64,000 nucleotides of DNA from Pseudomonas hefeiensis (GCF_030687835.1 NZ_CP117449.1:5394001-5458000); one strand, 5' to 3'. Numbered from the stretch's first letter, positions 8,898-20,748 are shown. Numbers and translations: made by a program. Notes: a model not told the origin generated them from the letters alone.

Positions 8898-9665
8898 TCA
8901 ACGGGCGATGATCAATGGATGTCCGCGCTCCGGATGGGGTTGCACCAACACTTCCAGGCCAAATACCACTTTGACCGGTTCCGGGCGCAGCACTTGTTGC
9001 GGGGTGTCCAGGGCCACCGGGCGACCAGACGCAAGCAACAGCAGGCGATCACAATAACGCGCAGCCAGATTCAGGTCATGCAGGATCACCAACACGGCAG
9101 CGCCGTGATCGGCAAACTCACGCACCGCCTGCAGGATGGTGTGCTGATGCAGCGGATCGAGCATCGAGGTCGGTTCGTCCAGCAACAGGGTCTGCCCCGC
9201 CTCCCCTGGCCACAACTGCGCCAACACCCGCGCCAGATGCACTCGCTGGCGCTCGCCCCCGGACAGCGCCAGGTAACTGCGACCGTGCAGATGCGCCGCG
9301 TCTGAGGCTTGCAACGCCAAGGCAACGATTTGCTCGTCACGCACTCGACCACTCTGATGAGGCAGGCGTCCCATGCCAACCACTTCTTCGACACGGAACG
9401 CAAAATCCAGGGTCGATGACTGCGGCAATACCGCCAGGCGACGGGCTCGCTCGGTGCCGTCCCACTGGGACAAAGGCCGATCATCGAGCCAGACCTGTCC
9501 CTGCGCAGGATGCAATTGACCGCACAGCCCCGCCAGCAATGTACTTTTACCTGCACCGTTGGGCCCGAGCACGCCCAACACCTGGCCGGGGTTAAGCTCA
9601 AGATTGACATCAGCCAACACGGTCTTGCGACCCCGCTGGATGCGCAAGTTCTGCGCTCGTAACAT
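8898..9665 (-). CDS. hmuV: Heme ABC transporter ATP-binding protein
   Basis: A 255-residue ABC ATPase that powers heme import across the inner membrane. It has Walker [12 protein letters not shown] near residue 37, signature [14 protein letters not shown] near 142, Walker [11 protein letters not shown] near 170 and the switch His in [14 protein letters not shown]. The true start is the ATG at 9665, which overlaps the stop of hmuU by one base (TGATG); the longer open frame to 9935 is antisense-like sequence inside hmuU. It corresponds to phuV/hmuV. Confidence 0.95.
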   Translation of the reverse strand: MLRAQNLRIQRGRKTVLADVNLELNPGQVLGVLGPNGAGKSTLLAGLCGQLHPAQGQVWLDDRPLSQWDGTERARRLAVLPQSSTLDFAFRVEEVVGMGRLPHQSGRVRDEQIVALALQASDAAHLHGRSYLALSGGERQRVHLARVLAQLWPGEAGQTLLLDEPTSMLDPLHQHTILQAVREFADHGAAVLVILHDLNLAARYCDRLLLLASGRPVALDTPQQVLRPEPVKVVFGLEVLVQPHPERGHPLIIAR

Positions 9666-10702
9666 CAGGCGCGCCCTCGCAGCAATAAATAGAGGAAGAA
9701 CGGCGCCCCGATGAATGCCGTGACGATGCCGATCGGCAATTCCGCCGGAGCCAGCGCCAGACGCGCCACCAGATCGGCGAACAGCAGCAGACTCGCCCCC
9801 GCCAGCACCGAAGCGGGCAACAGAATGCGATGATCGGGGCCAGCCATCAACCGTACCAGATGCGGCACCACCAGCCCGACAAACCCGATCAGGCCCGCCG
9901 CCGCCACTGCCGCGCCAACCCCCAGGGCCGTGCAAAACACCAGTTCACGCTTGAGCTTTTCGACATTGACGCCCAAATGGGCGGCCTCGGACTCACCCAG
10001 CAACAGAGCATTAAGCGCCCGAGCCCGACGTGGCAGCCAGAGTGCTACGCCAGCGCTGACCAGCAACAGCGGCCACAATCGCGCATAACTGGCCCCGTTC
10101 AGGCTCCCCAGATTCCAGAACGTCAAGGTGCGCAGGGTCGCATCGTCCGCCAGGTAGGTGAACAGACCCACCGCCGAACCGGACAGCGCGGTCAGGGCGA
10201 TACCTGCCAGGAGCATGGTCGCGACATGGGTCTGGCCGTTGCGCCGGCCGAGGCGATAAACCAGTGCCGTGACCCCAAGCCCGCCGAGGAACGCACAGAA
10301 CGACAACAGATAGGGACCGAACGCTTCCGGCAAGCCGCCCAGCGCCGAGCCGCCAACAATGGCGAACGCCGCGCCCAGCGCCGCTCCGCTGGACACCCCG
10401 ACCAGCCCCGGGTCGGCCAACGGGTTGCGGAACAGCCCCTGCATCGCCACCCCGGATAACGCCAATACCCCGCCCACCGCCAACCCCAGCAGCGTGCGCG
10501 GCAGACGGATCTGGCCGAGGATCAGCTCGGCCTGCTCCAGACCATCGGCGGCTACTGGCAAGCCCATCAGGCGCAACGCGGCGCGCAAGGTATCGAACAG
10601 TGGCAAACTCACCGGTCCCAGGGCCAGGGACAGCCAGATCGCCAACAGACACAACAGGCCCAGGCCAATGAACAAGGTGCGCGGCTTGACCAACGGGGTC
10701 AT
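9665..10702 (-). CDS. hmuU: Heme ABC transporter permease (FecCD family)
   Basis: A 345-residue polytopic inner-membrane protein of the BtuC/FecCD family with about ten hydrophobic segments. Family signatures include [19 protein letters not shown] near residue 85 and [18 protein letters not shown] near 265. It forms the heme channel with HmuV. It overlaps hmuT by 4 bases upstream and hmuV by 1 base downstream, indicating a tightly coupled operon. Confidence 0.94.
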   Translation of the reverse strand: MTPLVKPRTLFIGLGLLCLLAIWLSLALGPVSLPLFDTLRAALRLMGLPVAADGLEQAELILGQIRLPRTLLGLAVGGVLALSGVAMQGLFRNPLADPGLVGVSSGAALGAAFAIVGGSALGGLPEAFGPYLLSFCAFLGGLGVTALVYRLGRRNGQTHVATMLLAGIALTALSGSAVGLFTYLADDATLRTLTFWNLGSLNGASYARLWPLLLVSAGVALWLPRRARALNALLLGESEAAHLGVNVEKLKRELVFCTALGVGAAVAAAGLIGFVGLVVPHLVRLMAGPDHRILLPASVLAGASLLLFADLVARLALAPAELPIGIVTAFIGAPFFLYLLLRGRA

Positions 10703-11577
10703 GGTGTCTTGGCCGGCTCGGTCGGGTAAAAACCGGCCGTCAGCTTCACCAGGCTTTGCGGCAACCGCGGGCCTAGTCCGCCGACCAACAGTGTCGGGTC
10801 AAGCTCGATAACACGCCCAGCCCTGGCGGCCCGGGTGGAGGAGAGAATCGGGTTTTCCCTAAACAGCGCCGCACGTGCTTCTTCACCACTTAACGCGCGA
10901 TCGGCGAACACCAGCACTTCGGGATTCAGGCTGGCCAGGGTCTCCACCGAAAATGACTTGTAACCATTATGGGTCGCCAGGTTGTGACCGCCGGCCTGCT
11001 GCAACAGCCAATCGGCGGAGGTGCCGAGGCCTGCGACCAGTGGCTTGCCGCCAGCGCTCCCCACCAGCAGCAACACGCCGGGAGCCTTTTGCTTGAGCTG
11101 GATTTTACTCACCCGGGCTTTTTGCTGGCTGAGCTGCTGTTGATAACTGTCGAACAACTGCTTGGCCTGGGCCTCGGCGCCCAGCAGTTGACCCAGGTGC
11201 CGCAAATTATCCTGGAGGGTCGGCAGGTCCGGTGTGGCCGAGAACAGTTCAACCTGCACCCCCGCGCTGCGGATCTGCGACAGCACCGGTGGCGGCCCCA
11301 TTTCTTCGGTGCCCACGAGGATCTGCGGACGCAGGCTCAATACCCCCTCGGCCGAGAGTTGTCGCTGATAACCGATGCTGGGCAAATCCCGCAAGGCTTC
11401 GGGATGCTGACTGGTGGTGTCCACGCCCACCAGTTTCGACTCACCGCCCAGCGCGCTGACCCACTCGGACACTGCCCCGCCGGCACTGACCCAGCGTTGC
11501 GGTAGTTCTGCCGCCACCACGCCCTGGCTGGCCAACATGACGACACAGAGCGTGACAACACGGATATTCAGGCGCAT
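10699..11577 (-). CDS. hmuT: Heme-binding periplasmic protein
   Basis: A 292-residue substrate-binding protein with a Sec signal peptide (NIRVVTLCVVMLASQGVVAA). Two lobes are joined by a long helix (LLGAEAQAKQLFDSYQQQLS). The Tyr in LPSIGYQRQLS lies where the heme-ligating Tyr of PhuT/ShuT is found. It delivers heme to HmuUV. It is first in the operon; no TonB receptor or cytoplasmic heme carrier gene lies upstream, unlike the complete phuRSTUVW locus. Confidence 0.93.
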   Translation of the reverse strand: MRLNIRVVTLCVVMLASQGVVAAELPQRWVSAGGAVSEWVSALGGESKLVGVDTTSQHPEALRDLPSIGYQRQLSAEGVLSLRPQILVGTEEMGPPPVLSQIRSAGVQVELFSATPDLPTLQDNLRHLGQLLGAEAQAKQLFDSYQQQLSQQKARVSKIQLKQKAPGVLLLVGSAGGKPLVAGLGTSADWLLQQAGGHNLATHNGYKSFSVETLASLNPEVLVFADRALSGEEARAALFRENPILSSTRAARAGRVIELDPTLLVGGLGPRLPQSLVKLTAGFYPTEPAKTP

Positions 11578-11663
11578 CAGGCAGCTTCCTCAAAGAAATA
11601 TTCACAGGGCCGGGCATGAACCCCTCAGGCAAAGTATCCTCAGCCCCCTGTGAAGGAGGCGCC

Positions 11664-11686
11664 ATTTGATAATTGTTTTCATTTGG
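11664..11686 (-). promoter_or_regulatory. Candidate Fur box upstream of hmuT
   Basis: GATAATTGTTTTCATTTGG (11668-11686) matches about 12 of 19 positions of the Fur consensus and sits 91 bases upstream of the hmuT start in an AT-rich patch unlike its surroundings. Iron control of a heme importer is expected. The exact promoter elements are not clear. Confidence 0.5.
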
Positions 11687-11713
11687 ACGTCAAGCGCGGA
11701 CAGAGCGAACCCG

Positions 11714-11800
11714 GTGGGAGCGGGCTTGCTCGCGAAGGCGGTGCGTCATAAAACACTGCACAGACTGACACACCGCCTTCGCGAGCAAGCCCGCTCCTAC
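11714..11800. repeat. REPIN-type inverted repeat
   Basis: GTGGGAGCGGGCTTGCTCGCG and its reverse complement (last bases CTAC instead of CCAC) flank a 30-base centre, also pairing at AAGGCGGTG/CACCGCCTTC. This is the common extragenic palindrome of fluorescent pseudomonads. It lies between the divergent hmuT and Rieske genes. Confidence 0.9.
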
Positions 11801-11835
11801 AATGTCTCACCTCAACCTTAAGCATAGAGACACAC

Positions 11836-12153
11836 ATGAAGTTTCTTTGTACCGGCGCCGAATTGCCCGACGGCGGCAGTCGCGGTTTCGACATCGACGG
11901 GCGCAAGCTGCTGGCGGTGCGTCGCGCCGGCCAGGTTTATGTCTATCTCAACCGCTGCCCGCACCGCGGTGTGCCGTTGGAATGGCGGCCCGATGAGTTT
12001 CTCGATCCCAGCGCCAGCCTGATCCAGTGCGCCACCCATGGCGCACTGTTTCTGATCGAAAACGGTGAATGCGTCGCCGGCCCCTGCGCCGGGCAGTTCC
12101 TCGCTGCGTTAGATAGCCGGGAGGACGAGCAAGGCATCTGGGTCGAGTTGTAG
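11836..12153 (+). CDS. Rieske [2Fe-2S] protein
   Basis: A 105-residue single-domain Rieske ferredoxin. The cluster ligands are visible as CPHRGV (residues 43-48) and CATHGALF (about 64-71), giving the C-x-H...C-x2-H pattern. There is no signal peptide, so it is cytoplasmic. Such small Rieske proteins can serve as electron carriers, but no partner oxygenase is nearby. Its last 45 bases overlap the 3' end of sfsA on the other strand. Confidence 0.9.
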   Translation: MKFLCTGAELPDGGSRGFDIDGRKLLAVRRAGQVYVYLNRCPHRGVPLEWRPDEFLDPSASLIQCATHGALFLIENGECVAGPCAGQFLAALDSREDEQGIWVEL

Positions 12154-12864
12154 CGGTTCGAGCAACACCGGTAACGGGCGGTCCACCCACATCTGCTCGG
12201 GCGTCAGTCTCACCCCGTAGGCCAGCACTTCCACGCCCGCAGCTACAGCGTCGCGCAACGCCGCCGCGTACACCGGGTCGATTTCCTGTGCCGGACGCAC
12301 TGCGTCGATCCCGCTCAGGTTGACACAATACAACTGCACCGCCCGCACGCCGTCCCGGGCCAAGTGAGCGAGTTCGCGCAGATGCCTGGCTCCACGCAGG
12401 GTCACCGCATCGGGAAACGCCGCCACAGTCGTGCCGTCAAAACCCAACGTGACACTTTTGACTTCGACCCAGGCAGAGCCGTCGTCATAGTCCAGGCGAA
12501 AATCGATACGACTGTTTTCCTGACCGTAAGCCACTTCACGCTTGAGCCCGGTAAAACCGTTCAGTTCGCTGATGACCCCGGCACGCAGGGCCTCCTCGAT
12601 CAACGGGTTGGCTCGCGCGGTATTGATGCAGGCCAGCCGCCCCTGGGGGGTTTCGCCTATTTCCCAGGTGCCTGGCAATTTGCGCTTGGGGTCGCTGGAA
12701 CGACTGAACCAGACTCGCGCGCCTTCGGCCATGCAATTGAGCATTGAGCCGGTGTTAGGGCAGTGAATAGTCAACAGTTCGCCTTGAACGGTCTCGATAT
12801 CGGCGAGAAAACGCTTATAACGTCGAATCAGCCGACCTTCTTCCAGCGCAGGTGAAAAATCCAT
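12109..12864 (-). CDS. sfsA: SfsA, sugar fermentation stimulation protein homolog
   Basis: A 251-residue protein with the SfsA pattern: [14 protein letters not shown] near the start, [12 protein letters not shown] near 38, NSRIDF and YVEVK-like [11 protein letters not shown] near 125, and [19 protein letters not shown] near the C-terminus. SfsA is a nucleic-acid-binding or nuclease-like protein of uncertain role. The C-terminus is about 15 residues longer than most homologs, and this extension is what overlaps the Rieske gene. Its ATG shares one base with the stop of the aminotransferase gene (TAATG). Confidence 0.93.
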   Translation of the reverse strand: MDFSPALEEGRLIRRYKRFLADIETVQGELLTIHCPNTGSMLNCMAEGARVWFSRSSDPKRKLPGTWEIGETPQGRLACINTARANPLIEEALRAGVISELNGFTGLKREVAYGQENSRIDFRLDYDDGSAWVEVKSVTLGFDGTTVAAFPDAVTLRGARHLRELAHLARDGVRAVQLYCVNLSGIDAVRPAQEIDPVYAAALRDAVAAGVEVLAYGVRLTPEQMWVDRPLPVLLEPLQLDPDALLVLPAI

Positions 12865-14036
12865 TAGCCTTGCCAGCTCCGCAGTCCGCGCTCGATTCGT
12901 TCCACCGCCTCCTGGAGCCGCGGCAGGCTCTGGGTGTAGGCGAAACGCACATGGTGCCCAGCCTGGTGGCGACCGAAATCCAGCCCCGGTGTGAACGCCA
13001 CGTGTTCGGTTTCCAGAAAGTGCTGGCAGAACGCAAAAGCGTCGCCGCCGAATGCACGAATGTCGGCATACAGGTAAAACGCGCCTTCTGGTTCCACCGC
13101 AATGCCGAAACCCAACTCACGCAAGGCCGGCAGCAGAAAGTCACGACGCAGCGCGAACTCGGCCCGACGTTGCTCGAATATCTCGATGGTCGCCGGTTCG
13201 AAACAGGCCAGCGCCGCGTACTGGGCCATGCTCGGCGCACTGATGTAGAGGTTCTGCGCCAGTTTTTCCAACTCACCGACAGCCGCCGAAGGGGCCACCA
13301 GCCAGCCAAGCCGCCAACCGGTCATGCCGAAATACTTGGAAAAACTATTAAGGACAAAAGCCTCGTCGTCGACTTCCAGCACGCTCGCGGCATCGGTGCC
13401 ATAAGTCAGGCCGTGATAGATCTCATCCACCACCAGGTGACCGTTGTGGCCCTTGATTGCCTTTGACAGCCCGGCCAACTCGTCCCGACTGAGAATCGTC
13501 CCGGTCGGGTTGGCCGGCGACGCCACCAGCGCGCCTACGCTGTTCTGGTCCCAGTGGCGGTTTACCAGGTCCGGGGTCAATTGGTAACGAACGTCGGGAC
13601 CGACCGGCACCAGTTGAGCCGCGCCTTCTACCAGCCGCAGGAAGTGGCGGTTGCAGGGGTAACCGGGGTCAGCCAACAGCCAGTGCTTGCCCGGGTCGAC
13701 CAGCAAAGCGCTGGCCAGCAGCAACGCGCCGGATCCGCCCGGCGTGACCAGGATGCGCCTGGGGTCAATTTCCACGCCGTAGCGATGCCCATAAAACCCC
13801 GCGATGGCTTCGCGCAACTCGGGGATGCCCCGGGCCGCCGTGTAACGGGTCTTTCCCGCCGCCAACGCGGCCTGGCCGGCCTGGATGATCGGCTGCGCCG
13901 TGGTGAAGTCCGGCTCGCCGATCTCCAGATGGATGACGTCGTGTCCGGCGGCCTGCAGTTCATTGGCACGGGCCAGTAGCGCCATCACATGGAACGGTTC
14001 AATGGCGCGGCTACGCGCACTGTAGGGCTGAGCCAT
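12864..14036 (-). CDS. Pyridoxal-phosphate aminotransferase, class I/II
   Basis: A 390-residue fold type I aminotransferase. The PLP lysine is in [17 protein letters not shown] near residue 230, with [11 protein letters not shown] near 170 and the C-terminal Arg in [14 protein letters not shown], consistent with an alpha-carboxylate substrate. Similar Pseudomonas genes are annotated only as probable aminotransferases, so the substrate is not assigned. It is coupled to sfsA downstream. The 342-base gap to dksA should hold divergent promoters; I see no convincing motif there. Confidence 0.9.
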   Translation of the reverse strand: MAQPYSARSRAIEPFHVMALLARANELQAAGHDVIHLEIGEPDFTTAQPIIQAGQAALAAGKTRYTAARGIPELREAIAGFYGHRYGVEIDPRRILVTPGGSGALLLASALLVDPGKHWLLADPGYPCNRHFLRLVEGAAQLVPVGPDVRYQLTPDLVNRHWDQNSVGALVASPANPTGTILSRDELAGLSKAIKGHNGHLVVDEIYHGLTYGTDAASVLEVDDEAFVLNSFSKYFGMTGWRLGWLVAPSAAVGELEKLAQNLYISAPSMAQYAALACFEPATIEIFEQRRAEFALRRDFLLPALRELGFGIAVEPEGAFYLYADIRAFGGDAFAFCQHFLETEHVAFTPGLDFGRHQAGHHVRFAYTQSLPRLQEAVERIERGLRSWQG

Positions 14037-14378
14037 TAGCCTTGCTTCTCACAAAAAGAACCGATTCTACCCAACTCTCTGGCGAACACAGAAACAACTG
14101 CGGGAACGAGCCCGAACTCAGGGGACCGGCGGCTTGCAGGAAATGACTCCGGCGATTGGCCCAGGCTTGACTAGAATCAAGCATTGAGCAGGTTTGCTGC
14201 CCCACCGGACCGAACCCGACCACCCTTCGCAAGCCCCGGCTACCGCAGGCTCGACAACCGGGAGTAGCGCGGCCCGATTTGATCTGGTAAGTTCGCCCGC
14301 TTGCAGCCGCAGGGCCGGCAGGTGTCGGTGATGGAGCAATCCTGCGTAGTGGATTACAAGAGTAGAGGCGGTCCATTC

Positions 14379-14822
14379 ATGCCCACCCAAGCAAAGCAGA
14401 ATCAAAATCAGTCGCTCAGCGGGTTTGAGCCATATGTCCCGCAAGCCGGCGAAGAGTACATGGGCGCCCCCATGCGCGCGCACTTCACCAAGATCCTGAA
14501 CAAGTGGAAACAGGACTTGATGCAGGAAGTCGACCGCACCGTTGATCATATGAAAGACGATGCCGCCAACTTCCCCGACCCGGCCGACCGAGCCAGTCAG
14601 GAAGAAGAATTCAGCCTCGAACTGCGCGCCCGCGACCGTGAGCGCAAGCTCATCAAGAAAATCGACAAGACGTTGCAGCTGATCGAAGATGAAGAATACG
14701 GTTGGTGCGAGTCCTGCGGCGTCGAGATCGGCGTCAAACGACTGGAAGCACGTCCGACCGCCGACATGTGTGTCGACTGCAAGACGCTGGCGGAAATCAA
14801 GGAAAAACAGGTCGGCAAGTAA
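14379..14822 (+). CDS. dksA: RNA polymerase-binding transcription factor DksA
   Basis: A 147-residue DksA of the zinc-finger class, which inserts its coiled coil into the RNA polymerase secondary channel and works with ppGpp. The coiled coil spans about residues 35-105. The C4 zinc site is CESC (near 113) and CVDC (near 135). The chosen ATG gives the usual start MPTQAKQNQNQS; the upstream in-frame extension to 14301 is not conserved. It is followed by its own terminator. Confidence 0.95.
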   Translation: MPTQAKQNQNQSLSGFEPYVPQAGEEYMGAPMRAHFTKILNKWKQDLMQEVDRTVDHMKDDAANFPDPADRASQEEEFSLELRARDRERKLIKKIDKTLQLIEDEEYGWCESCGVEIGVKRLEARPTADMCVDCKTLAEIKEKQVGK

Positions 14823-14843
14823 ATTGTCGGGGCTGTAACCGAA

Positions 14844-14871
14844 AACGGAGCGTTCACACGCTCCGTTTTTT
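14844..14871 (+). terminator. Intrinsic terminator of dksA
   Basis: Stem AACGGAGCG/CGCTCCGTT with a 6-base loop TTCACA followed by a run of T. It begins 22 bases after the dksA stop. Confidence 0.85.
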
Positions 14872-14912
14872 GTTTCTGGCACCTGACACCCATTCTGAAC
14901 CTTGCGAAATCC

Positions 14913-15002
14913 TGTGGGAGCGGGCTTGCTCGCGAATGCGGTGGATCAGTCGACACAGATGTTGAATCCTCCACCGCATTCGCGAGCAAGCCCGCTCCCA
15001 CA
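14913..15002. repeat. REPIN-type inverted repeat
   Basis: Arms of TGTGGGAGCGGGCTTGCTCG and its exact complement with extension AATGCGGTGGA on each side, centre about 24 bases. It lies between dksA and gluQRS. Confidence 0.9.
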
Positions 15003-15041
15003 AATGCGCTTCTGCCAGATCCAAGCTAGTAATATTCCCCT

Positions 15042-15929
15042 ATGACTACCGCCCCCTACATCGGCCGCTTCGCCCCCACGCCCAGCGGCCACCTGCACTT
15101 CGGCTCACTGGTCGCCGCGCTGGCGTCCTATCTGGATGCCCGGGCCGTGGGTGGACGCTGGTTGCTGCGCATGGAGGACCTCGACCCGCCACGGGAAGAG
15201 CCTGGCGCACAAGCGGCAATCTTGAAGGCACTGCAAAACTACGGGTTTGAGTGGGACGGCGAGATGGTCCGTCAGAGTGAGCGCCATGAGGCCTACGACC
15301 AGGTCATCAATCGCCTGCTCAGCCAGGGTCTGGCCTATGCCTGCACCTGCTCGCGCAAACAACTGGAACCGTATCAGGGCATTTATCCGGGCCTGTGCCG
15401 CAATGCCGGTCACGACACCAAAGACGCGGCCATCCGCCTGCGCGTTCCTGAGCTGGCGTATCACTTCAACGACCGCGTACAAGGCCCGTTCCGCCAGCAC
15501 CTGGGCCGTGAAGTCGGCGATTTCGTGATTCGCCGTCGCGACGGGCTCTATGCTTATCAACTGGCGGTGGTGCTGGACGATGCCTGGCAGGGGGTGACCG
15601 ATATCGTGCGCGGCGCCGACCTGCTGGACTCCACGCCACGCCAGCTGTACCTGCAAGAGCTGCTCGGTTTGCCACACCCGCGCTACCTGCATGTGCCGCT
15701 GATCACCCAGCCGGACGGGCACAAGCTCGGCAAAGCCTACCGCTCACCTGCGCTGACGGCCGACCAGGCCACACCGCTGTTGTTGCGTGCATTGCGCGCG
15801 CTGGGCCAACAGCCGGGCCCCGAACGGGTCGACGCCAGCCCCCGGGAACTGCTGGACTGGGCCATTCGCCACTGGGATGCGGGCAAAATTCCGCGCACAT
15901 TGACCCTGCCAGAGGCGCAAATCCGTTGA
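15042..15929 (+). CDS. gluQ: Glutamyl-Q tRNA(Asp) synthetase
   Basis: A 295-residue truncated glutamyl-tRNA synthetase paralog that attaches glutamate to queuosine of tRNA-Asp. The class I HIGH-like motif is PTPSGHLHFGSLVAAL near residue 11 and the zinc-binding cysteines are in CTCSRKQLEPYQGIYPGLC near 100. The KMSKS region is reduced to HKLGKAY near 228. The anticodon-binding domain of GltX is missing, which fits the family. It directly precedes the cbr locus, as in other pseudomonads. Confidence 0.95.
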   Translation: MTTAPYIGRFAPTPSGHLHFGSLVAALASYLDARAVGGRWLLRMEDLDPPREEPGAQAAILKALQNYGFEWDGEMVRQSERHEAYDQVINRLLSQGLAYACTCSRKQLEPYQGIYPGLCRNAGHDTKDAAIRLRVPELAYHFNDRVQGPFRQHLGREVGDFVIRRRDGLYAYQLAVVLDDAWQGVTDIVRGADLLDSTPRQLYLQELLGLPHPRYLHVPLITQPDGHKLGKAYRSPALTADQATPLLLRALRALGQQPGPERVDASPRELLDWAIRHWDAGKIPRTLTLPEAQIR

Positions 15930-16006
15930 CGGCGCTTGCAGCTTGGCGCTCATCCGTTACCATCGCCGCACGTTTTCGGGCACGCGCTTAAAAAAGAGAG
16001 GCCGGG

Positions 16007-16183
16007 ATGTACATCTATCGCTTGGTCCTGCTCCTGGTAGTGGGGATTTATCTGTTCTCCCCGGCCATCATGGATTGGTGGATCGACGCCACGGGTGCCT
16101 GGTATCGACCGTATCTGCTTTGGCTGATTCTGATCGTCGTGACCTTCATCCTGCAGAGCCAAAAAGATGCCGATGAGCTTTAG
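16007..16183 (+). CDS. cbrX: Small membrane protein CbrX, coupled to cbrA
   Basis: A 58-residue protein starting MYIYRLVLLLVVGIYLFSPA with two hydrophobic segments (residues 4-20 and 34-49) around MDWWIDATGAWYRPY. It is too short for ordinary ORF calling. Its last 17 bases overlap the cbrA start, so ribosomes finishing cbrX would reinitiate at cbrA. In P. putida a small ORF in this place, cbrX, is co-translated with cbrA. A GAGAGGCCGGG purine stretch precedes the ATG. Confidence 0.8.
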   Translation: MYIYRLVLLLVVGIYLFSPAIMDWWIDATGAWYRPYLLWLILIVVTFILQSQKDADEL

Positions 16184-19121
16184 CCTGACCCAGATGATCC
16201 TGATCAGCGCCGCCTACCTGGCGGTGCTGTTCGGTGTAGCCTGGATCAGCGAACGGGGCATGATCCCCCGGGCGATCATCCGCCACCCACTGACCTACAC
16301 CCTGTCGCTGGGGGTCTACGCCAGCGCATGGGCGTTCTATGGCACGGTCGGGCTGGCCTATCAGTACGGCTACGGCTTTCTGTCCAGCTACCTGGGTGTA
16401 TCGGGGGCCTTCCTGCTGGCGCCGGTGTTGCTCTACCCGATCCTGAAAATCACCCGCACCTACCAGCTATCATCCCTGGCCGACCTGTTCGCCTTTCGCT
16501 TTCGCAGCACCTGGGCCGGCGCGCTGACCACGATTTTCATGCTGGTGGGCGTACTGCCGTTACTGGCCCTGCAGATCCAGGCAGTGGCCGACTCCATCAG
16601 CATCCTCACCCGCGAACCGGTGCAGCACCGGGTCGCGCTGAGTTTCTGCGCGCTGATCATCCTCTTCACGATTTTCTTCGGTTCCCGTCACATCGCCACC
16701 CGGGAGAAACACGAAGGCCTGGTGTTCGCCATTGCTTTCGAATCGGTGATCAAACTGATCGCCATCGGCGGCGTCGGCCTCTATGCCCTGTACGGCGTAT
16801 TCGATGGCCCGCAACAACTGGAGTTATGGCTGCTGCAGAACCAGACCGCCCTCGCCGCCCTGCACACACCTCTGCAGGAAGGCCCATGGCGCACGCTGTT
16901 GCTGGTGTTCTTCGCGTCAGCGATCGTCATGCCGCACATGTACCACATGACCTTTACCGAAAATCTCAACCCACGCTCGCTGGTGAGCGCGAGCTGGGGC
17001 CTGCCGCTGTTCCTGCTGCTGATGAGTCTGGCGGTGCCGCTGATCCTGTGGGCCGGGCTGAAGCTGGGGGCCAGCACCAATCCTGAGTATTTCACCCTCG
17101 GCATCGGCATCGCCGCCAACAGCAAGGCCCTGGCATTGCTGGCCTACATCGGCGGCCTGTCGGCGGCCAGTGGCCTGATCATCGTCACCACGCTGGCGCT
17201 GTCGGGCATGGCCCTCAACCACCTGGTGCTGCCGCTCTACCAGCCGCCGGCCGAGGGCAATATCTACCGCTGGCTGAAATGGACCCGCCGGGCACTGATC
17301 GTCGCCATCATCATGGCCGGCTACGGCTTTTACCTGATGCTGGGAGAAGGACAGGACCTGGCCAACCTCGGCATTGTCGCGTTCGTCGCCACCTTGCAGT
17401 TCCTGCCCGGCGTACTGTCGGTGCTGTATTGGCCAACCGCCAACCGCCGTGGCTTTATCGCCGGTCTGCTGGCGGGGATCCTGGTGTGGCTGGTTGCCAT
17501 GCTGTTGCCACTGCTGGGCAACATGCAAGGGTTCTATATTCCGCTGCTGAACATGATCTACGTGCTCGACGACACCAGTTGGCACATGGCGGCCATCGCC
17601 TCGCTGGCGGCGAACGTGCTGATGTTCACCCTGATCTCGCTGTTCACCAACGCCAGCAGCGAAGAGGCCAGCGCCGCCGAAGCCTGCGCGGTGGACAACG
17701 TCCGCCGCCCGCAGCGTCGGGAGTTGCACGCCGCCTCGCCCCAGGAGTTCGCCACGCAACTGGCCAAGCCCCTGGGTGCCAAGGCTGCGCAAAAAGAAGT
17801 CGAACAGGCCCTGCGCGACCTCTACCTGCCCTTCGATGAACGCCGCCCATACGCCCTGCGTCGCCTGCGGGACCGGATCGAAGCCAACCTGTCCGGCCTG
17901 ATGGGCCCCAGCGTGGCCCAGGACATGGTCGAGACGTTCTTGCCCTATAAGGCCGGCGGCGAGAACTATGTCACTGAAGACATCCACTTCATCGAGAGCC
18001 GTCTGGAAGACTACCACTCGCGCCTCACCGGCCTTGCCGCTGAACTCGACGCCTTGCGCCGCTACCACCGCCAGACCTTGCAGGAACTGCCGATGGGCGT
18101 GTGCTCCCTGGCCAAGGACCAGGAAATTCTGATGTGGAACAAGGCCATGGAGGAACTGACCGGAATCGCTGCCCAGCGTGTGGTTGGTTCGCGCCTGAGT
18201 ACCCTGAGTGAGCCGTGGAAAGGCCTGTTGCAAGGCTTCATCGACCTGCCGGACGAGCATCTGCACAAGCAGCACCTGGCCCTTGACGGCCAGACTCGCT
18301 GGCTTAACCTGCACAAGGCGGCGATCGACGAGCCGCTGGCGCCGGGTAACAGCGGCCTGGTGTTACTGGTGGAAGACCTCACCGACACTCAGATGCTCGA
18401 AGACAAGCTGGTCCACTCCGAACGGTTGGCAAGCATCGGCCGACTGGCCGCCGGGGTGGCCCACGAAATCGGCAACCCGATCACCGGCATCGCCTGCCTG
18501 GCGCAAAACCTGCGCGAAGAGCGCGAGGACGATGGCGAACTGACGGAAATCAGCGGCCAGATCCTCGAACAGACCAAGCGTGTGTCGCGTATCGTCCAGT
18601 CGCTGATGAGCTTCGCCCATGCCGGCGGCCACCAGCACAACGACGAACCCGTCTGTCTGGCCGAAGTGGCCCAGGACGCCATTGGTCTGCTGGCCCTGAA
18701 CCGGCGCAATTTCGAGGTGCAATTCTTCAACCTGTGCGACCCGGATCATTGGGTCGACGGCGACCCCCAGCGGCTTGCCCAGGTACTGATCAACCTGCTG
18801 TCCAACGCCCGCGACGCCTCACCTGCGGGCAGCGCGGTACGGGTCAAGAGCGAAGCCAGCGAACATACGATCGACCTGATCGTCGAAGACGAAGGCAGCG
18901 GTATCCCACAGAACATCATGGACCGATTGTTCGAACCTTTCTTCACCACCAAGGACCCGGGCGAAGGCACCGGTCTGGGCCTTGCACTGGTCTATTCCAT
19001 CGTTGAAGAGCATTATGGACAAATCACCATCGACAGCCCGGCCGATGTACAAAGCCAACGCGGCACCCGTATACGGGTGACCTTGCCGCGTCATGTCGAA
19101 GCGACGTCCGCTGTGAACTGA
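16167..19121 (+). CDS. cbrA: Transporter-linked sensor histidine kinase CbrA
   Basis: A 984-residue sensor. The N-terminal half (about 1-500) is a sodium/solute-symporter (SLC5-like) membrane domain with about 13 helices. A linker and PAS-like region (about 620-740, with [19 protein letters not shown]) follow. The HisKA box is [14 protein letters not shown] near 770, the N box is [13 protein letters not shown] and the G boxes are DEGSGIP and [10 protein letters not shown]. CbrA senses carbon/nitrogen status and phosphorylates CbrB; its transporter domain can take up histidine. Two starts are possible, 16167 and 16173, both inside cbrX. Confidence 0.96.
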   Translation: MPMSFSLTQMILISAAYLAVLFGVAWISERGMIPRAIIRHPLTYTLSLGVYASAWAFYGTVGLAYQYGYGFLSSYLGVSGAFLLAPVLLYPILKITRTYQLSSLADLFAFRFRSTWAGALTTIFMLVGVLPLLALQIQAVADSISILTREPVQHRVALSFCALIILFTIFFGSRHIATREKHEGLVFAIAFESVIKLIAIGGVGLYALYGVFDGPQQLELWLLQNQTALAALHTPLQEGPWRTLLLVFFASAIVMPHMYHMTFTENLNPRSLVSASWGLPLFLLLMSLAVPLILWAGLKLGASTNPEYFTLGIGIAANSKALALLAYIGGLSAASGLIIVTTLALSGMALNHLVLPLYQPPAEGNIYRWLKWTRRALIVAIIMAGYGFYLMLGEGQDLANLGIVAFVATLQFLPGVLSVLYWPTANRRGFIAGLLAGILVWLVAMLLPLLGNMQGFYIPLLNMIYVLDDTSWHMAAIASLAANVLMFTLISLFTNASSEEASAAEACAVDNVRRPQRRELHAASPQEFATQLAKPLGAKAAQKEVEQALRDLYLPFDERRPYALRRLRDRIEANLSGLMGPSVAQDMVETFLPYKAGGENYVTEDIHFIESRLEDYHSRLTGLAAELDALRRYHRQTLQELPMGVCSLAKDQEILMWNKAMEELTGIAAQRVVGSRLSTLSEPWKGLLQGFIDLPDEHLHKQHLALDGQTRWLNLHKAAIDEPLAPGNSGLVLLVEDLTDTQMLEDKLVHSERLASIGRLAAGVAHEIGNPITGIACLAQNLREEREDDGELTEISGQILEQTKRVSRIVQSLMSFAHAGGHQHNDEPVCLAEVAQDAIGLLALNRRNFEVQFFNLCDPDHWVDGDPQRLAQVLINLLSNARDASPAGSAVRVKSEASEHTIDLIVEDEGSGIPQNIMDRLFEPFFTTKDPGEGTGLGLALVYSIVEEHYGQITIDSPADVQSQRGTRIRVTLPRHVEATSAVN

Positions 19122-19143
19122 GACCGTCGAGAGAATCGAATCA

Positions 19144-20574
<1,431 letters not shown>

Positions 20575-20608
20575 GGCGCGCGGGTAACACCGCCAAATGT
20601 GAAAAAAC

Positions 20609-20634
20609 TGTTACCTCAGCTTTTTCACGTAACA
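20609..20634 (+). promoter_or_regulatory. Probable CbrB binding site for crcZ
   Basis: Inverted half sites TGTTAC (20609-20614) and GTAACA (20629-20634) are 14 bases apart, about 125 bases upstream of the crcZ sigma-54 promoter. Extra half-site-like GTAACA/GTAACG copies are at 20584-20589 and 20651-20656. The arrangement matches known CbrB enhancer sites. One copy lies inside the cbrB terminator loop. Confidence 0.7.
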
Positions 20635-20673
20635 AAAGCCGGGGTTTACGGTAACGAAACCCCGGCTTTTTTT
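20634..20673 (+). terminator. Intrinsic terminator of cbrB
   Basis: Stem AAAAGCCGGGGTTT/AAACCCCGGCTTTT with a 9-base loop and trailing T run. It separates cbrB from the independently controlled crcZ. Confidence 0.85.
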
Positions 20674-20732
20674 CGCCCCGAAAAAACCGAAAAACCCATA
20701 ACCCCCCCGGTTTTGCTGGGGTTCGCAAAAGT

Positions 20733-20748
20733 TGGCACGCACCCTGCT
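20733..20748 (+). promoter_or_regulatory. Sigma-54 promoter of crcZ
   Basis: TGGCACGcaccCTGCT has the invariant GG (20734-20735) and GC (20746-20747) with 12-base phase and matches TGGCACG-N4-TTGCW closely. The predicted transcript start is near 20759. Confidence 0.88.

Noticed and set aside
16917..18314. 465-codon open frame antisense to cbrA
   Set aside because: Gln/His-rich antisense composition; no start signal.
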